A DNA stretch of 64,000 bases from Phycisphaerae bacterium (GCA_012729395.1 JAAYDF010000002.1:1-64000); one strand, 5' to 3'; numbered from the stretch's first letter, positions 17,372 through 27,500 are shown. Notes: generated by a model not told the origin, from the letters alone. A program made the numbers and translations.

Positions 17372-20182
17372 ATGTGTCAATCGAGCAGCAAGTCGATGGT
17401 CGAGCGCTTGGCCTGGATTCTGCCGGCGGTCGCGTTATTGGCCGGTGTCTCGCCCCTGTTGGCCCAAGAGATTCAGCAGGCTCAGGAGGTCCAGGTGATT
17501 CGCCCGGCGATTCCGCCGATCTGGTGGATCGCCCCAGCCGGGGCCCTGGTGGCCCTGCTCTTCGCCTTCAAGTTCTACAAGGAAGTTGCGGGCGCCGACC
17601 AGGGCGACCCGGAGATGATCGAGATCGCCAACTACGTCCGCGAAGGGGCGATGGCCTACCTGAAACGGCAATACAAGGTGGTCCTGGTCGTCTTTCTGGG
17701 GCTGGCCGGGGTCCTGGCATACATGGGGTATGTCCTCAAGGTGCAAAATGAGATCGTCTGGTTCGCGTTCCTGACGGGCGGTTTCTTCAGCGGCCTGTGC
17801 GGCTACCTGGGCATGCGGACGGCGACGCTGGCCAGCAATCGGACGGCCGCGGGTGCCCGCCAGAGCCTTAACGCGGGCCTGACTGTCGCCTTCCGAGCCG
17901 GTGCGGTCATGGGCTTCGTCGTCGTCGGGTTCGCCTTGATCGACATCACCGGATGGTTCCTGGTCCTCTACAAGTTCGCCCCTGAAATGCACCTGTCCAC
18001 GATCACCGTGGTCATGCTGACCTTCGGCATGGGTGCCTCGACGCAGGCCCTGTTCGCTCGTGTCGGTGGCGGCATCTACACCAAGGCCGCCGACGTTGGC
18101 GCCGACCTGGTGGGCAAGGTTGAGGCCGGTATCCCCGAAGATGACGCCCGCAACCCGGCCACCATCGCGGATAACGTCGGCGATAACGTCGGCGACGTCG
18201 CGGGCATGGGCGCTGACCTCTACGAATCCTACTGCGGCTCGATCCTGGCCACCGCCGCCCTGGGTGTCGCCGCCGCCGCGGCTCTGTTCGGCTCGGAAAT
18301 CAGCGAGAAAGGCGCCGACGCCGCTATCCGCTTTGTGGCCGCCCCGATGGCTCTGGCGGGCGTGGGCATCCTCCTCTCCGTGATCGGCATCTACCTGGTC
18401 CGCACCGAAGAGAAGGCCACCATGGCCGTCCTGATGAAGGCTCTCAATCGCGGCGTCTGGGGCAGTAGCGTGCTGATCGCCATTGCTTCGGGAGCAGTCT
18501 CCTACCTTCTGTTGGGCAACATCGCTGGCGTCCAATGGTACGGCATCTGGGGCAGCATCCTCGCCGGACTGATCGCCGGCCTGGTCATCGGCTACTCGAC
18601 TGAGTACTACACCAGCTACGACTACAAACCGACGCAGGACATCAGCGCCCAGGGCATCACTGGCCCGGCGACCATCATCATCAGCGGCATCGCCGAGGGG
18701 ATGAAGTCCACTTGGGCCGCTTTGGCGACGATCATCGTGGCCATCGCCTGTGCGTTCACCTTCGCGGGCGGCGGGCATGAGTTCATGCTCGGCCTCTACG
18801 GCGTGGGCTTCGCCGCGGTAGGCATGCTCGCCACCCTGGGCATCACCCTGGCGACCGACGCTTACGGTCCGATCGCGGACAACGCGGGCGGCAACGCCGA
18901 GATGACCGGCCAGAAGCCGGAGGTCCGCCAGCGAACCGACGCTCTGGACGCCCTGGGCAACACCACCGCAGCCACCGGCAAGGGCTTCGCCATCGGGTCG
19001 GCGGCTCTGACCGCCATGGCCCTCCTGGCCGCCTACGTCGAGGAAGTCCGCTTCGGCCAGATCTACGAAGCCCGCGACAAGGTCGTCGCCATCTCCGAGC
19101 AGCCCAGCGCGACCGAGGCGGTCTTCCTGGGCTACGGCAAGTTCGGCTCATGGCTCACCGGCGACGGCAAGAGGACCGAGCACGTCGAGGCCTACATGGC
19201 CTTGGACCTCAGCAGTGACCTGACCGAAACACTGGGGCTCCAGGCCGGCGTCAGTCGGATCACTCTCGGGCCCGAAGGCAGCCTGGAAGACAAGTTCGTC
19301 CGCGAGACCACGCTGACCGATCCGAACGGCGGTAAACATGAGGTGCGGCTGGTTCCCGCCCGCCAAGCATCAATGCTGCAGTTCATGGAGTTCTACGGCG
19401 TGACGCTGATGAACCCCAAGGTGCTGTGCGGCCTGTTCTCCGGCGTGTTGCTCGCGTTCGTGTTCTGCTCGTTCGCCATGAAGGCCGTGGGCCGGGCAGC
19501 CAACTCGATGATGATCGAGTGTCGCCGGCAATTCGAGAAGATCCGCCAGTCCCTCCGCAACCAAGGCAAGGATGAGGACTTCGTCCAGAATCCCGATAAC
19601 TGGCCCAAGCGGGTCACCGTCGATGACCACCAGTACCCCGACTACGCCAACTGCGTAGCCATCTCCACCGCGGGCGCTCAGAAGGAAATGATCCTGCCCT
19701 CCCTGATGGCCATCATCGTCCCGGTGTTGGTGGGGCTGATCTTCGGCGTGCCCGGCGTGATGGGCTTGTTGGCGGGCGGGCTCACGAGCGGGTTTGCTCT
19801 GGCGATCTTCATGGCTAACTCGGGCGGGGCCTGGGATAACGCCAAGAAGCTCATCGAGACCTTTGGAAGAATCAAGGCGTCCGAGATCGTGAATGACCCG
19901 GCGGCCCGCGAGAAGCTTCCCGCCAGCATCAGGCAGGAGCTGGTCGCCCGCGCCGAACTGGCCGTCCGCACCGGCAAGCCCGACACGATCATCTATGGCA
20001 AGGGCTCCGAGGACCACAAGGCCGCCGTGGTCGGCGATACCGTCGGCGACCCGTTCAAGGACACCTCCGGCCCGAGCCTCAACATTCTCATCAAGCTGAT
20101 GAGCATGGTCTCGGTCGTGTTCGCCGGCTTGATCGTCAAGTACGCCCCGCAGATCGGTGAACTCATCGGGCTCGGCGGCTGA
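17372..20182 (+). CDS. hppA: Membrane-bound pyrophosphatase (H+/Na+ pump), K+-dependent type
   Basis: The enzyme couples hydrolysis of cytoplasmic pyrophosphate to export of H+ or Na+. At 936 residues it is much longer than the usual 650-800. Substrate-binding motifs are present: DVGADLVGKVEAGIPEDDAR from residue 241, TIADNVGDNVGDVAG, DAYGPIADNAGGNAEM, and GDTVGDPFKDTSGPSLN near the C-terminus. The K+-dependence positions read GNTTAATGKG, with Ala533 and Gly536 where K+-independent enzymes have Lys and Thr. An N-terminal hydrophobic segment (residues 10-33) may be a signal or extra span. About 100 extra residues after the GNTTAA helix (EEVRFGQIYEARDKVVAISE onward) are polar and probably form an extramembrane loop. 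A strong terminator follows. The pumped ion cannot be assigned with confidence. Confidence 0.93.
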   Translation: MCQSSSKSMVERLAWILPAVALLAGVSPLLAQEIQQAQEVQVIRPAIPPIWWIAPAGALVALLFAFKFYKEVAGADQGDPEMIEIANYVREGAMAYLKRQYKVVLVVFLGLAGVLAYMGYVLKVQNEIVWFAFLTGGFFSGLCGYLGMRTATLASNRTAAGARQSLNAGLTVAFRAGAVMGFVVVGFALIDITGWFLVLYKFAPEMHLSTITVVMLTFGMGASTQALFARVGGGIYTKAADVGADLVGKVEAGIPEDDARNPATIADNVGDNVGDVAGMGADLYESYCGSILATAALGVAAAAALFGSEISEKGADAAIRFVAAPMALAGVGILLSVIGIYLVRTEEKATMAVLMKALNRGVWGSSVLIAIASGAVSYLLLGNIAGVQWYGIWGSILAGLIAGLVIGYSTEYYTSYDYKPTQDISAQGITGPATIIISGIAEGMKSTWAALATIIVAIACAFTFAGGGHEFMLGLYGVGFAAVGMLATLGITLATDAYGPIADNAGGNAEMTGQKPEVRQRTDALDALGNTTAATGKGFAIGSAALTAMALLAAYVEEVRFGQIYEARDKVVAISEQPSATEAVFLGYGKFGSWLTGDGKRTEHVEAYMALDLSSDLTETLGLQAGVSRITLGPEGSLEDKFVRETTLTDPNGGKHEVRLVPARQASMLQFMEFYGVTLMNPKVLCGLFSGVLLAFVFCSFAMKAVGRAANSMMIECRRQFEKIRQSLRNQGKDEDFVQNPDNWPKRVTVDDHQYPDYANCVAISTAGAQKEMILPSLMAIIVPVLVGLIFGVPGVMGLLAGGLTSGFALAIFMANSGGAWDNAKKLIETFGRIKASEIVNDPAAREKLPASIRQELVARAELAVRTGKPDTIIYGKGSEDHKAAVVGDTVGDPFKDTSGPSLNILIKLMSMVSVVFAGLIVKYAPQIGELIGLGG

Positions 20183-20238
20183 CCGGTATCGTCGCCCCCG
20201 CCAAGGGTGGACGGCGACGCATCACGCATGCACAATAA

Positions 20239-20284
20239 CGCGGAGGCGCCTCGGGAGTACGAGACGCCTCCGCGTTTGTTTTGC
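20239..20284 (+). terminator. Rho-independent terminator after hppA
   Basis: CGCGGAGGCG (20239-20248) pairs perfectly with CGCCTCCGCG (20265-20274), and the stem can extend with CTC/GAG. TTTGTTTTG follows. It lies 57 bp after the hppA stop codon and 17 bp before the next start. Confidence 0.85.
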
Positions 20285-20300
20285 CAAGGAGATAAGCGGA

Positions 20301-20978
20301 ATGACCACGGCCAAATACGCGGCCATAGGCGGCGGGCTGCTGAGCCTGGCGACGGTGGCCCTGGCGCTGGCGGCAGCCACGGCGGGCAAACCCGCGGCCG
20401 GCTTGGAGGGCGAGAAAATGATCCTCACTGTCCTGGATGAACTGTGGGAGAAGGAACGCGAGGGCATGCTCAACATCCCGCCCAGCGACGGTCACATCCT
20501 CCGCCTGCTCACTGAGGCGACCAACGCCCAACACGTCGTCGAGATCGGCACATCGAACGGCTACTCCGGCATCTGGTTCTGCCTCGCCCTGCGAACGACC
20601 GGCGGCAAGCTGACCACCCATGAGCTCGATCCCGCCCGCGCCGACCTCGCCCGCCGCAACTTCGAGCGGGCCGGCGTCGACTCCCTCGTCACCCTCGTCG
20701 AAGGCGACGCCCACAAACAGGTCACCAAACTCACCCAGCCGATCGACATCCTCTTCCTCGACGCCGACAAGGCCGGGTACGTCGATTACCTCAACAAGCT
20801 CCTGCCACTCGTCCGGCCCGGCGGGCTGATCCTCGCCCACAACACCACCGACTGCGGCAGCCAGTTGCAGGACTACGTCAAACTCGTCACCAACCACCCG
20901 GAGCTCGAGACCATCTTCCTGCGCGAGCAAGACCGCGGAATCAGCGTCACCCTCAAGAAGCGCGGACCGTCCAAGTAG
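20301..20978 (+). CDS. O-methyltransferase-like SAM protein with N-terminal export/anchor segment
   Basis: The start is ATG 20301 behind AAGGAG. Residues 1-32 are a hydrophobic signal or anchor (GGGLLSLATVALALAAATAG). The rest is a class I methyltransferase of the Methyltransf_3/24 type. The SAM-binding motif is VVEIGTSNGYSGIWF, followed by the acidic strand end TTHELDPARADLARRNFERA and the metal/substrate region DILFLDADKAGYVDYLNKLL. Relatives methylate catechols and similar hydroxyls with a divalent metal. A methyltransferase behind a signal peptide is unusual because SAM is cytosolic, so the segment is more likely an anchor. The GH43 gene follows 40 bp downstream and may share its transcript. 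Confidence 0.8.
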   Translation: MTTAKYAAIGGGLLSLATVALALAAATAGKPAAGLEGEKMILTVLDELWEKEREGMLNIPPSDGHILRLLTEATNAQHVVEIGTSNGYSGIWFCLALRTTGGKLTTHELDPARADLARRNFERAGVDSLVTLVEGDAHKQVTKLTQPIDILFLDADKAGYVDYLNKLLPLVRPGGLILAHNTTDCGSQLQDYVKLVTNHPELETIFLREQDRGISVTLKKRGPSK

Positions 20979-21018
20979 CCTTCGACCATCGGCTGACTAT
21001 GCACCGCAGGAAGGTACC

Positions 21019-22677
21019 ATGCGCTCGCTGACTCTCGCGACATACGCCCTGCTGCTGTCCGCCTGGCCTATCGCGGGAATCATCGCGGCCCAACCGGCGG
21101 CGCAAGCACCCTCCGGCTCCAAGCTCGATCGGCCGCTCTTCGTCAACCCCATCGCCGAGGGGGCCGACCCCTGGACCATCCGCCACGGCGACCATTATTA
21201 CTTCTGCCAGAGCGAAGGCAACGACGGCATCGCGGTCTTCAAGTCGCCCAAACTCACCGACAAGGGCGTCAAACGCGTCGTCTGGCGAACCCAGCCCGGC
21301 ACCTGGAACAGCAGCCAGGTCTGGGCGCCCGAGCTGCACCGCGTCAACGACCGCTGGTACATCTACTACTGCGCCAGCAACGGACGCAATGCGAATCACC
21401 GCACCGGCGTGCTCGCCGCCGTCACCGACGACCCGCAGGGCGAATACGAGGACAAAGGCGTCGTCTACACCGGCGATGACCTGGCCGGCCAGACCGACAA
21501 CCGCTGGTCCATCGACGCCACTCCGCTACAGCTTGGCGATCGCCTCTACCTGATCTGGTCCGGCTGGCCCGCCACCGAAGACATCCAGCACCTCTATATC
21601 GCCCCCATGCACAATCCCTGGACGGTCAGCGGCAACCGCGTCAAACTCCGCGAAAACGATACCTACGTCTGGGAGCGAGTGTCCGAAAGCCTCAGCGAAC
21701 GCGGACTCAACGAAGGTCCCCAGATCCTCAAACGACACGGCCGCGTCTTCATCATCTACTCGTGCAGCGGCTCATGGGAACCGACCTACAAGCTGGCCAT
21801 GCTCTACATGGACGAAAACGCCGACCCGCTCGATCCCGCCAGTTGGACCAAGCACGACCGCCCCGTTTTCCAATCCACCGACGAGGTCTTCGGCGTCGGG
21901 CACGCCAGCTTCACCGTCTCGCCCGACGGCACGGAAGACTGGATCGTTTACCATGCCAAGCGTTCGCGCGAACCCGGCTGGCAGCGGGCGGTCTACCTGC
22001 AACCGTTCGGCTGGACTGACGCCGGCTTCCCCGACTTCGGCAAACCCATCCCCGCCGGCCAGGCCCTGCCCGCCCCTTCAGGCGAACAGCCTAACCGACC
22101 CGGTGACGCGTTCCGCGAGTCCTTCGCCGACGGCACCTGGGACCGCTGGGTGTACTTCGGCCACAACCGCTATCTCCGCGTGATCGACGGCAAACTGCAC
22201 CTCGGCCGGGCGCCCGGCTCCGGAGCCGTCAACCTCTACCGCTGCGGTGAAAAGGCCCTCGTCCGTGGCTTCGAGTGGGAGAACTTCTCGCTACGGGTGC
22301 GCGTGCGCGTCACCGCGGGCCAGCGAGACGCCGGCGCCCTCTTCCGCGTCCAACAGCCCGCCCTCGGCTACGACGCTCAGGAAGGCTACTTCGCGGGCAT
22401 CATTCCCGCGACCAACAAGGTCATCCTCGGCCGGACCGACGGCAAAGGCTGGCATGAGCTCGCCTCTGCCGACCATCCGATCCAGGCCGGGCAATGGTAC
22501 GACCTCCGCATCGAAACCCGCGGCGACCGCATCCAGATCCTGCTCGACGGCCACCCACACATCACCCACCGCGACTCCCATTACCGCCGCGGCATGGCCG
22601 GCCTCCGCGTCGTCGACATCCACGCCCAATTCGACGACTTCGACATCACACCCCATCCAGCCCCCGCGACGCAGTAA
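21019..22677 (+). CDS. Glycoside hydrolase family 43 protein with C-terminal concanavalin-like domain
   Basis: The 552-residue protein has a signal peptide (residues 1-24, cut near AAQPAAQ). Residues 40-350 form the five-bladed GH43 propeller. Candidate catalytic residues are Asp50 in EGADPW (general base), Asp166 in RWSIDATPL (pKa modulator) and Glu232 in LNEGPQIL (general acid). GH43 enzymes act on arabinose- or xylose-containing polysaccharides and related glycans in an inverting reaction. Residues 365-545 form a jelly-roll domain of the LamG/DUF1080 kind (FEWENFSLRVRVRVTAGQRD and GQWYDLRIETRGDRIQILLD) that may bind substrate. The ATG is preceded by GGAAGG. The location is periplasmic or outside the cell. 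Confidence 0.88.
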   Translation: MRSLTLATYALLLSAWPIAGIIAAQPAAQAPSGSKLDRPLFVNPIAEGADPWTIRHGDHYYFCQSEGNDGIAVFKSPKLTDKGVKRVVWRTQPGTWNSSQVWAPELHRVNDRWYIYYCASNGRNANHRTGVLAAVTDDPQGEYEDKGVVYTGDDLAGQTDNRWSIDATPLQLGDRLYLIWSGWPATEDIQHLYIAPMHNPWTVSGNRVKLRENDTYVWERVSESLSERGLNEGPQILKRHGRVFIIYSCSGSWEPTYKLAMLYMDENADPLDPASWTKHDRPVFQSTDEVFGVGHASFTVSPDGTEDWIVYHAKRSREPGWQRAVYLQPFGWTDAGFPDFGKPIPAGQALPAPSGEQPNRPGDAFRESFADGTWDRWVYFGHNRYLRVIDGKLHLGRAPGSGAVNLYRCGEKALVRGFEWENFSLRVRVRVTAGQRDAGALFRVQQPALGYDAQEGYFAGIIPATNKVILGRTDGKGWHELASADHPIQAGQWYDLRIETRGDRIQILLDGHPHITHRDSHYRRGMAGLRVVDIHAQFDDFDITPHPAPATQ

Positions 22678-22744
22678 CGCCCAGTATGCAACCATGCTGC
22701 TCACGTTGCGGGTACTGCTGAACTCCGGGCAGAGCAGCTCGCGT

Positions 22745-22790
22745 GATAGCGTGGCGGTCACTCCCTGCGGCGACCGGCGTAGCTCGCCAC
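22745..22790. repeat. Degenerate GTGGCGACCGG-type repeat
   Basis: AGCGTGGCGGTCAC, TCCCTGC and GGCGACCGGCGTAGC recall the 34-bp family at 49.66 kb. It lies between the convergent GH43 and methyltransferase genes. Confidence 0.5.
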
Positions 22791-22812
22791 ATCTCACAAG
22801 CGCCGGGAGGCC

Positions 22813-23946
22813 CTACCCATACCGCACGATCACGCTCTTGGCATAATCGGCATCGCCGGCGAAGTCGGCGGGCAACGGCGGACGTTCGAGGATGGTGCAG
22901 GACCGCCTGCCCGCGGCGGCGAGCAGGGATTCCTCCAGACGGGCCAGGGGCAGATCACGCTGGTTGCTGGCCAGCAGGATCTCGCCGCCGGGGTCCAGCA
23001 GGCGGACGGCGCCGGCGACCAGTTCGTCCAGCCGTTCGGCAAGAACGAAGGCACGCCGGCCCTGCGACGGTCGCGAGAAGGTCGGCGGGTCGAGAATGAC
23101 CAAGTCGAAGCGACGGCCTTGACGCTCGGCCCGCTTGTAGAACTCGAAGATATCCGAACAGAAAAACCAGTGGCCGCTTTGATCCAGACCGTTGGCGGCA
23201 AAGTTCTCGCGGCTCCATTCGAGGTATCGCTTGGAGAGATCCACGCTCGACACGCTGGCCGCTGAGCCCGCGGCGGCGGCGACGGAGAACGCACCGGTAT
23301 AGCTGAAGGCGTTGAGCACTCTTCGACCGGCCGCCCGCTCGCGGATGCGCAGGCGGTTGTCGCGGTGGTCGAGAAACAAGCCGACCGCGAAGCCGGCGTA
23401 GGGCCGCACGATATACCGCAAGCCGTGCTCCGTGATCGCCCGCTCGGCCTCGACCGGTTCGCCCAGCCAGGGTTGAGGGTCGCGATGGGCGGTATCGGTG
23501 TCCCGGCTCAGCCCACCGCGATCGCGGACGAAGAACTTGCGGTAGACCGCCCGGGCACCCGTACGACGCAGGATCTCCTCGGCGACCTGTCGGATGGCGG
23601 TCTCGTCAAGATAACACTCTGAATCTCCCGTTGCACCGCTCCCGCACCGGCGAGACGCCCACCACGGCGGACAGGCCGGTGCCACACCATTTGACAGCTT
23701 CCCCCTCCGCTCCCTGATGGTCGCGGCTCTGTGGACCGGCAGCTTGCCTGTCGGCCCACGGCTGGCAAGGGATCCTTGTTCGTGGACTTGAGCGATGAGC
23801 ACATCGCCCAATTGCTCGATCACCAGTCCTGGAAAACCGTCCGCTTCGCCGTTGATGAGACGCAGAGCATCGGTGACGCCGGACGCCCGCAGGGGAGCCC
23901 GCGCTGACCAAGCCGTTTCGACCGATCTAGTGAACTGACGATTCAT
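22813..23946 (-). CDS. RlmI/RlmK-like SAM-dependent methyltransferase with an inserted segment
   Basis: This is a class I rRNA (cytosine-C5)-methyltransferase-like protein (YccW/RlmI family). The SAM site is RVLNAFSYTGAFSVAAAAGS, followed by VSSVDLSKRYLEWSRENFAA and the catalytic-loop region LVILDPPTFSRPSQGRRAF. LRLINGEADGFPGLVIEQLG is the PUA-side element. The start is ATG 23946; a longer reading from 24213 would translate the repeat array upstream and has no homology-like sequence. About 55 residues (GSLASRGPTGKLPVHRA to GATGDSECY) break the usual junction between VLIAQVHE and LDETAIRQ. That piece is encoded by repeat-type DNA at about 23620-23785 and keeps the frame. Whether the protein still folds is open. 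Confidence 0.8.
   Translation of the reverse strand: MNRQFTRSVETAWSARAPLRASGVTDALRLINGEADGFPGLVIEQLGDVLIAQVHEQGSLASRGPTGKLPVHRAATIRERRGKLSNGVAPACPPWWASRRCGSGATGDSECYLDETAIRQVAEEILRRTGARAVYRKFFVRDRGGLSRDTDTAHRDPQPWLGEPVEAERAITEHGLRYIVRPYAGFAVGLFLDHRDNRLRIRERAAGRRVLNAFSYTGAFSVAAAAGSAASVSSVDLSKRYLEWSRENFAANGLDQSGHWFFCSDIFEFYKRAERQGRRFDLVILDPPTFSRPSQGRRAFVLAERLDELVAGAVRLLDPGGEILLASNQRDLPLARLEESLLAAAGRRSCTILERPPLPADFAGDADYAKSVIVRYG
23620..23785. repeat. Repeat-type DNA inserted in frame into the RlmI-like gene
   Basis: The stretch holds ACCGGCGAGACGCCCACCA and GACAGGCCGGTGCCAC, of the same kind as the CGGCGAGACGCCGGTGCCAC element at 49631-49650. It also has CCGCTCCCTGATGGTCGCGG, of a type I associate with planctomycete intergenic repeats. 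Its boundaries are estimated from where the family-like protein sequence stops and resumes. Confidence 0.65.
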
Positions 23947-24040
23947 GAACGCCCCCGATACGCCGCCGCAGTAAACCGCCTCGACAAACCACGCAAACCA
24001 GCCGACCCAACAAACCATTCGAACCAGCCGACCCAACAAC

Positions 24041-24500
24041 AAGCCCGGAGCGCAAGCGACGGGATTGTGCAGCGTCAGCGACGTACCCAACGAGCCCGGA
24101 GCGCGAGCGACGGGATTGTGGAGCGTCAGCGACGTACCCAACGAGCCCGGAGCGCGAGCGACGGGATTGTGGAGCGTCAGCGACGTACCTTTCGCGTTCC
24201 CGGCGTAACCCACTCGCTTGCGCTCGGGGCTCGTTATTCGCTCGCTTGCGCTCGGGATTCGTCACCCACTCTCGCTCCGGATTCGTCACCCACTCGCTCG
24301 CGCCTTCTCCTTCGCCAACGAGCCCGGAGCGCGAGTGACGCAGCCAACGAGCCCGGAGCGCGAGTGACGCAACCAACGAGCCCGGAGCGCGAGCGACGGG
24401 ATTGTGGAGCGTCAGCGACGTACCTTTCGCGTTCCCGGCGTAACCCACTCGCTCGCGCTCGGGGCTCGTTATTCGCTCGCTTGCGCTCGGGGCTCGTTGT
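24041..24500. repeat. AACGAGCCC/GGGCTCGTT repeat array, 51-bp period at its start
   Basis: Three tandem units of 51 bp begin at 24041, 24092 and 24143 (GAGCCCGGAGCGCGAGCGAC, then GGGATTGTGGAGCG, then TCAGCGACGTACCC). After these, partial and inverted units continue to about 24500, including GCTCGCGCTCGGGGCTCGTT. The full module appears to be an imperfect palindrome bounded by AACGAGCCC and GGGCTCGTT. A second large cluster of the same words lies at 60540-61110. The period is a multiple of three and stop-free, so long spurious reading frames cross it in several frames. Confidence 0.9.
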
Positions 24501-27500
24501 CCGCGGAAGCGGTGCCGTCGCGCAGCGGCGGGACATCCAGGCCGACCGGTCGCAACGCCATCGGCACATCTCGCCCCAACAGATGCAGCCACCAACCGCG
24601 TAGCGACAAGAACATGGAGAATGCCACCGGCACAAGCACCAGAGTGAAAACCGTCGCCACCAGCAATCCCCCAACCATCACCGCCGCCAGCCCACGGTAC
24701 AACTCGCTGCCCGCACCAGGCATCAGCGCGAGCGGCAACTGCCCGAACACCGTGGTCAGAGCGGTCATGAAGATGGGGCGCAAGCGCGTGCGTACCGCCT
24801 CGGGCAACGCCTCCTCTGGCTTCATACCGTAAGTGATGTTATTGAGCGTCTGGTGCACGATGAGAATGGCGTTGTTGACGACAATGCCCAGCAGGATGAC
24901 AAAGCCGAGCATGGTCACGACGTCCAACTGTTGGACGGGGCTGACCGGATCGCGCAAACTCATCCAGTGTACGATCCGCAAACCACCCAGCCCCCCTACC
25001 GCCGCCAGCGGCACCGTCAGCAGAATGGCTAACGGATGAATGAACGACTCGAACAGCGCCGCCATCAACAGATAAACCACCAGTAAAGCCAGGAACCCGC
25101 GACTCTCGATGACCGCACGCACGGATTCCAGATTCCACCCATCCCATCGGCCGAACATCGCGGTCCGCGTCTGCACAAGCTTGTCGGCATTGCCCGCCAA
25201 CGAGACGTATACCGTGGGATCGATCCGCCCCTGGGCCCGCAGCTTGGCAACGATCTCGTCGTTGATCGTGTTCATCACCGTCTCGATAGCCATGCCGATC
25301 GGAGACGGCACCTGCAACGTCACGCCGGGCATCGCCTCGATGTGGTTGATCTGCTGTGGGGCGCCCACATACTCGAACCGCGTCACTGATTCCAGCGGAA
25401 CGATCCGCCCGGTCGGCGTGAAAATCGGGATCTGGTGGATCTCATCGAGGGGCGAGCCGTCGGCGTTTTCCAGCTTGATGAGCATGTCGATCTCGTCGCC
25501 CGCGTCACGGAATCCTCCGACATAGGCCCCATCCACGCCCGCCGCAATGATGAACCCGACATCGCTCACGCTCAGGCCCACGTCCGCCGCCCGCACCAGA
25601 TCGGGGATCGCCCGAATCTCCGGACGCGGCAGGTCGAAGCTGGGCGGCACCGGCCGGGCAAAGCCAAACCGCTTGAAGCACTCGGCAAGTATCTGCGCCG
25701 CCGCCGCGTTGACCTTGCTCAGATCGCTGGACCGGATCTCCACGTCAATGGTATTGCCGCCATCGCCGCCACCGAAAAGCGGCACCTGCTGAAAGAACGC
25801 GTTCGCCCCGGTCGCGCTGGGACACGAGGCAAGTGCCTGCTGCAGCAGCACCACCAGTGAAGCCACGTTCTCGTCATCCCGGCTCGTCACCCCCATGAAA
25901 GCGTTGTTGAAGTACGAGACGAAGAAGAAGTTGTTGATCGGCGGCGGAGTCACGGGCACCATCTTGTCGCCGACCCTCATCATCACCGGCGGGATGGCGG
26001 CGGCCTCGGGCGTACCGGGCTCGACACTCCAGTAAGGCCGCAGGTAATCGTCCAACTCGTCGGCGATCCGCCCGAACTCGGTCAAGCCCAGGCCCGGCTC
26101 GGTAAGCATGAACCCGAAGACCATGTTGCGGTTCCCGGCCGGCAGGTAGTCCGTCGGCGGCAACAGAGCCCACGAGCCAACCAGCGAACCGACCAGGAAA
26201 ACTGCGATCACCGCCAGCTTGGTCAATCGCCCCCGGTTCACCCAGGTGATCATGTCGCCCACAAACCACGCCAACCGTCCAACCTTCTGCTCAGACGCCT
26301 TGATCCTGCTCTGCCCCAGCACGCGAGCCGATAGCGTCGGAATCACCAGCACCGATACCAGAAGCGACATGAACACACCCGCACTGATGGCGATGGAAAT
26401 GTCGCGGAAAAGCTGACCCGCCTCTTCCTCGATGAAGATCACCGGCAGAAACACTGCCATGGTGGTCAACGTGCTGGCCAGGATGGCACCCCAGACCTCA
26501 CTGGCCCCGTCCAGTGCGGCCTGGAAACTCGACTTGCCCATCTGGCGATGGCGGTAGATATTCTCCAGGACGACGATCGCGTTATCTACCACCATACCCA
26601 CCGCGAACGCCATGCCCGCCAGCATGACCACGTTGATGTTCCTGCCCAACATGCTGACCGCCAGGAACGTGGCAATCACCGACACGGGAATCGAGAAGGC
26701 CACCACCGCCGTCGCTCGCACATTGCGCAGAAACAGCAGCAAGACCAGGGACGCCAACGCACCGCCGTAGATCAGGTTGTTCCGTACCAGCCGGATGGAC
26801 GAGTGGATGTAACGCGTCTCGTCGTAGATTTGCATGAGTTCCAGTTCCAGCCCGCGGCCGGTCAGAATCTCCTCGTTCACCTTGGCAACCTGCTGCTTAA
26901 GCCCCTCCATGACGACGATGACGTTGGAGCCGGTCTCACGGTGAGCGGGGATGGCCAGCACCGGCTCGCCCTTCGAGCGAACAAAGGCCCTCGGCTTCTC
27001 ATGCGTCTTGACCGCCCGGCCGACGTCTCGCACGAAAATCGGGCCGCCGTCGCGATAGGCGATCACCGTATTGTCGATCTGCGAGGTGTCCTCGTACTCA
27101 CCTACGGTACGGTAGATGAAATCCCGCTTGCCGCTCTCGATCGTGCCGGCCGACACGTTGACATTCTGGGCTCGCAGGGCTGACTCAATATCACGCAACG
27201 TCAACCCGCGGGCCGCCAGCCGATCAGGGTCCACCAGCACGTGAACCTCCCGCTCGCGACCACCGTACACGTTCACCGAAGACAAACCCTCGACCCGCTC
27301 CAGAATGGGCTTGACTTCATCCCACACATAGTCCCGCAGAGTCGTGACATCGGTGCCGTCCCGGCTCCGAAGCATCAGCCAGGCGATCGGAGTCTCCATC
27401 GCCGCGTCCGCCGCGACGACCTCCGGCTTCTCCACATCCGGCGGATAATCGCTGACCTGATTGAGCTTCTGGTCGGTCTCACGCAGAGCAACGTCCTTGT

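Noticed and set aside
17435-18778. 447-codon minus-strand frame opposite hppA
   Set aside because: It is rich in Asp, His and Gly, as expected from the reverse complement of a GC-rich membrane protein, and hppA is certain.
23947-24213. 89-residue N-terminal extension of the RlmI-like protein
   Set aside because: It consists of translated 51-bp repeats and lacks a ribosome site; the family-like sequence starts at ATG 23946.
24067-24603. 178-codon plus-strand frame in the first repeat array
   Set aside because: It is pure repeat translation without conserved domain or ribosome site.
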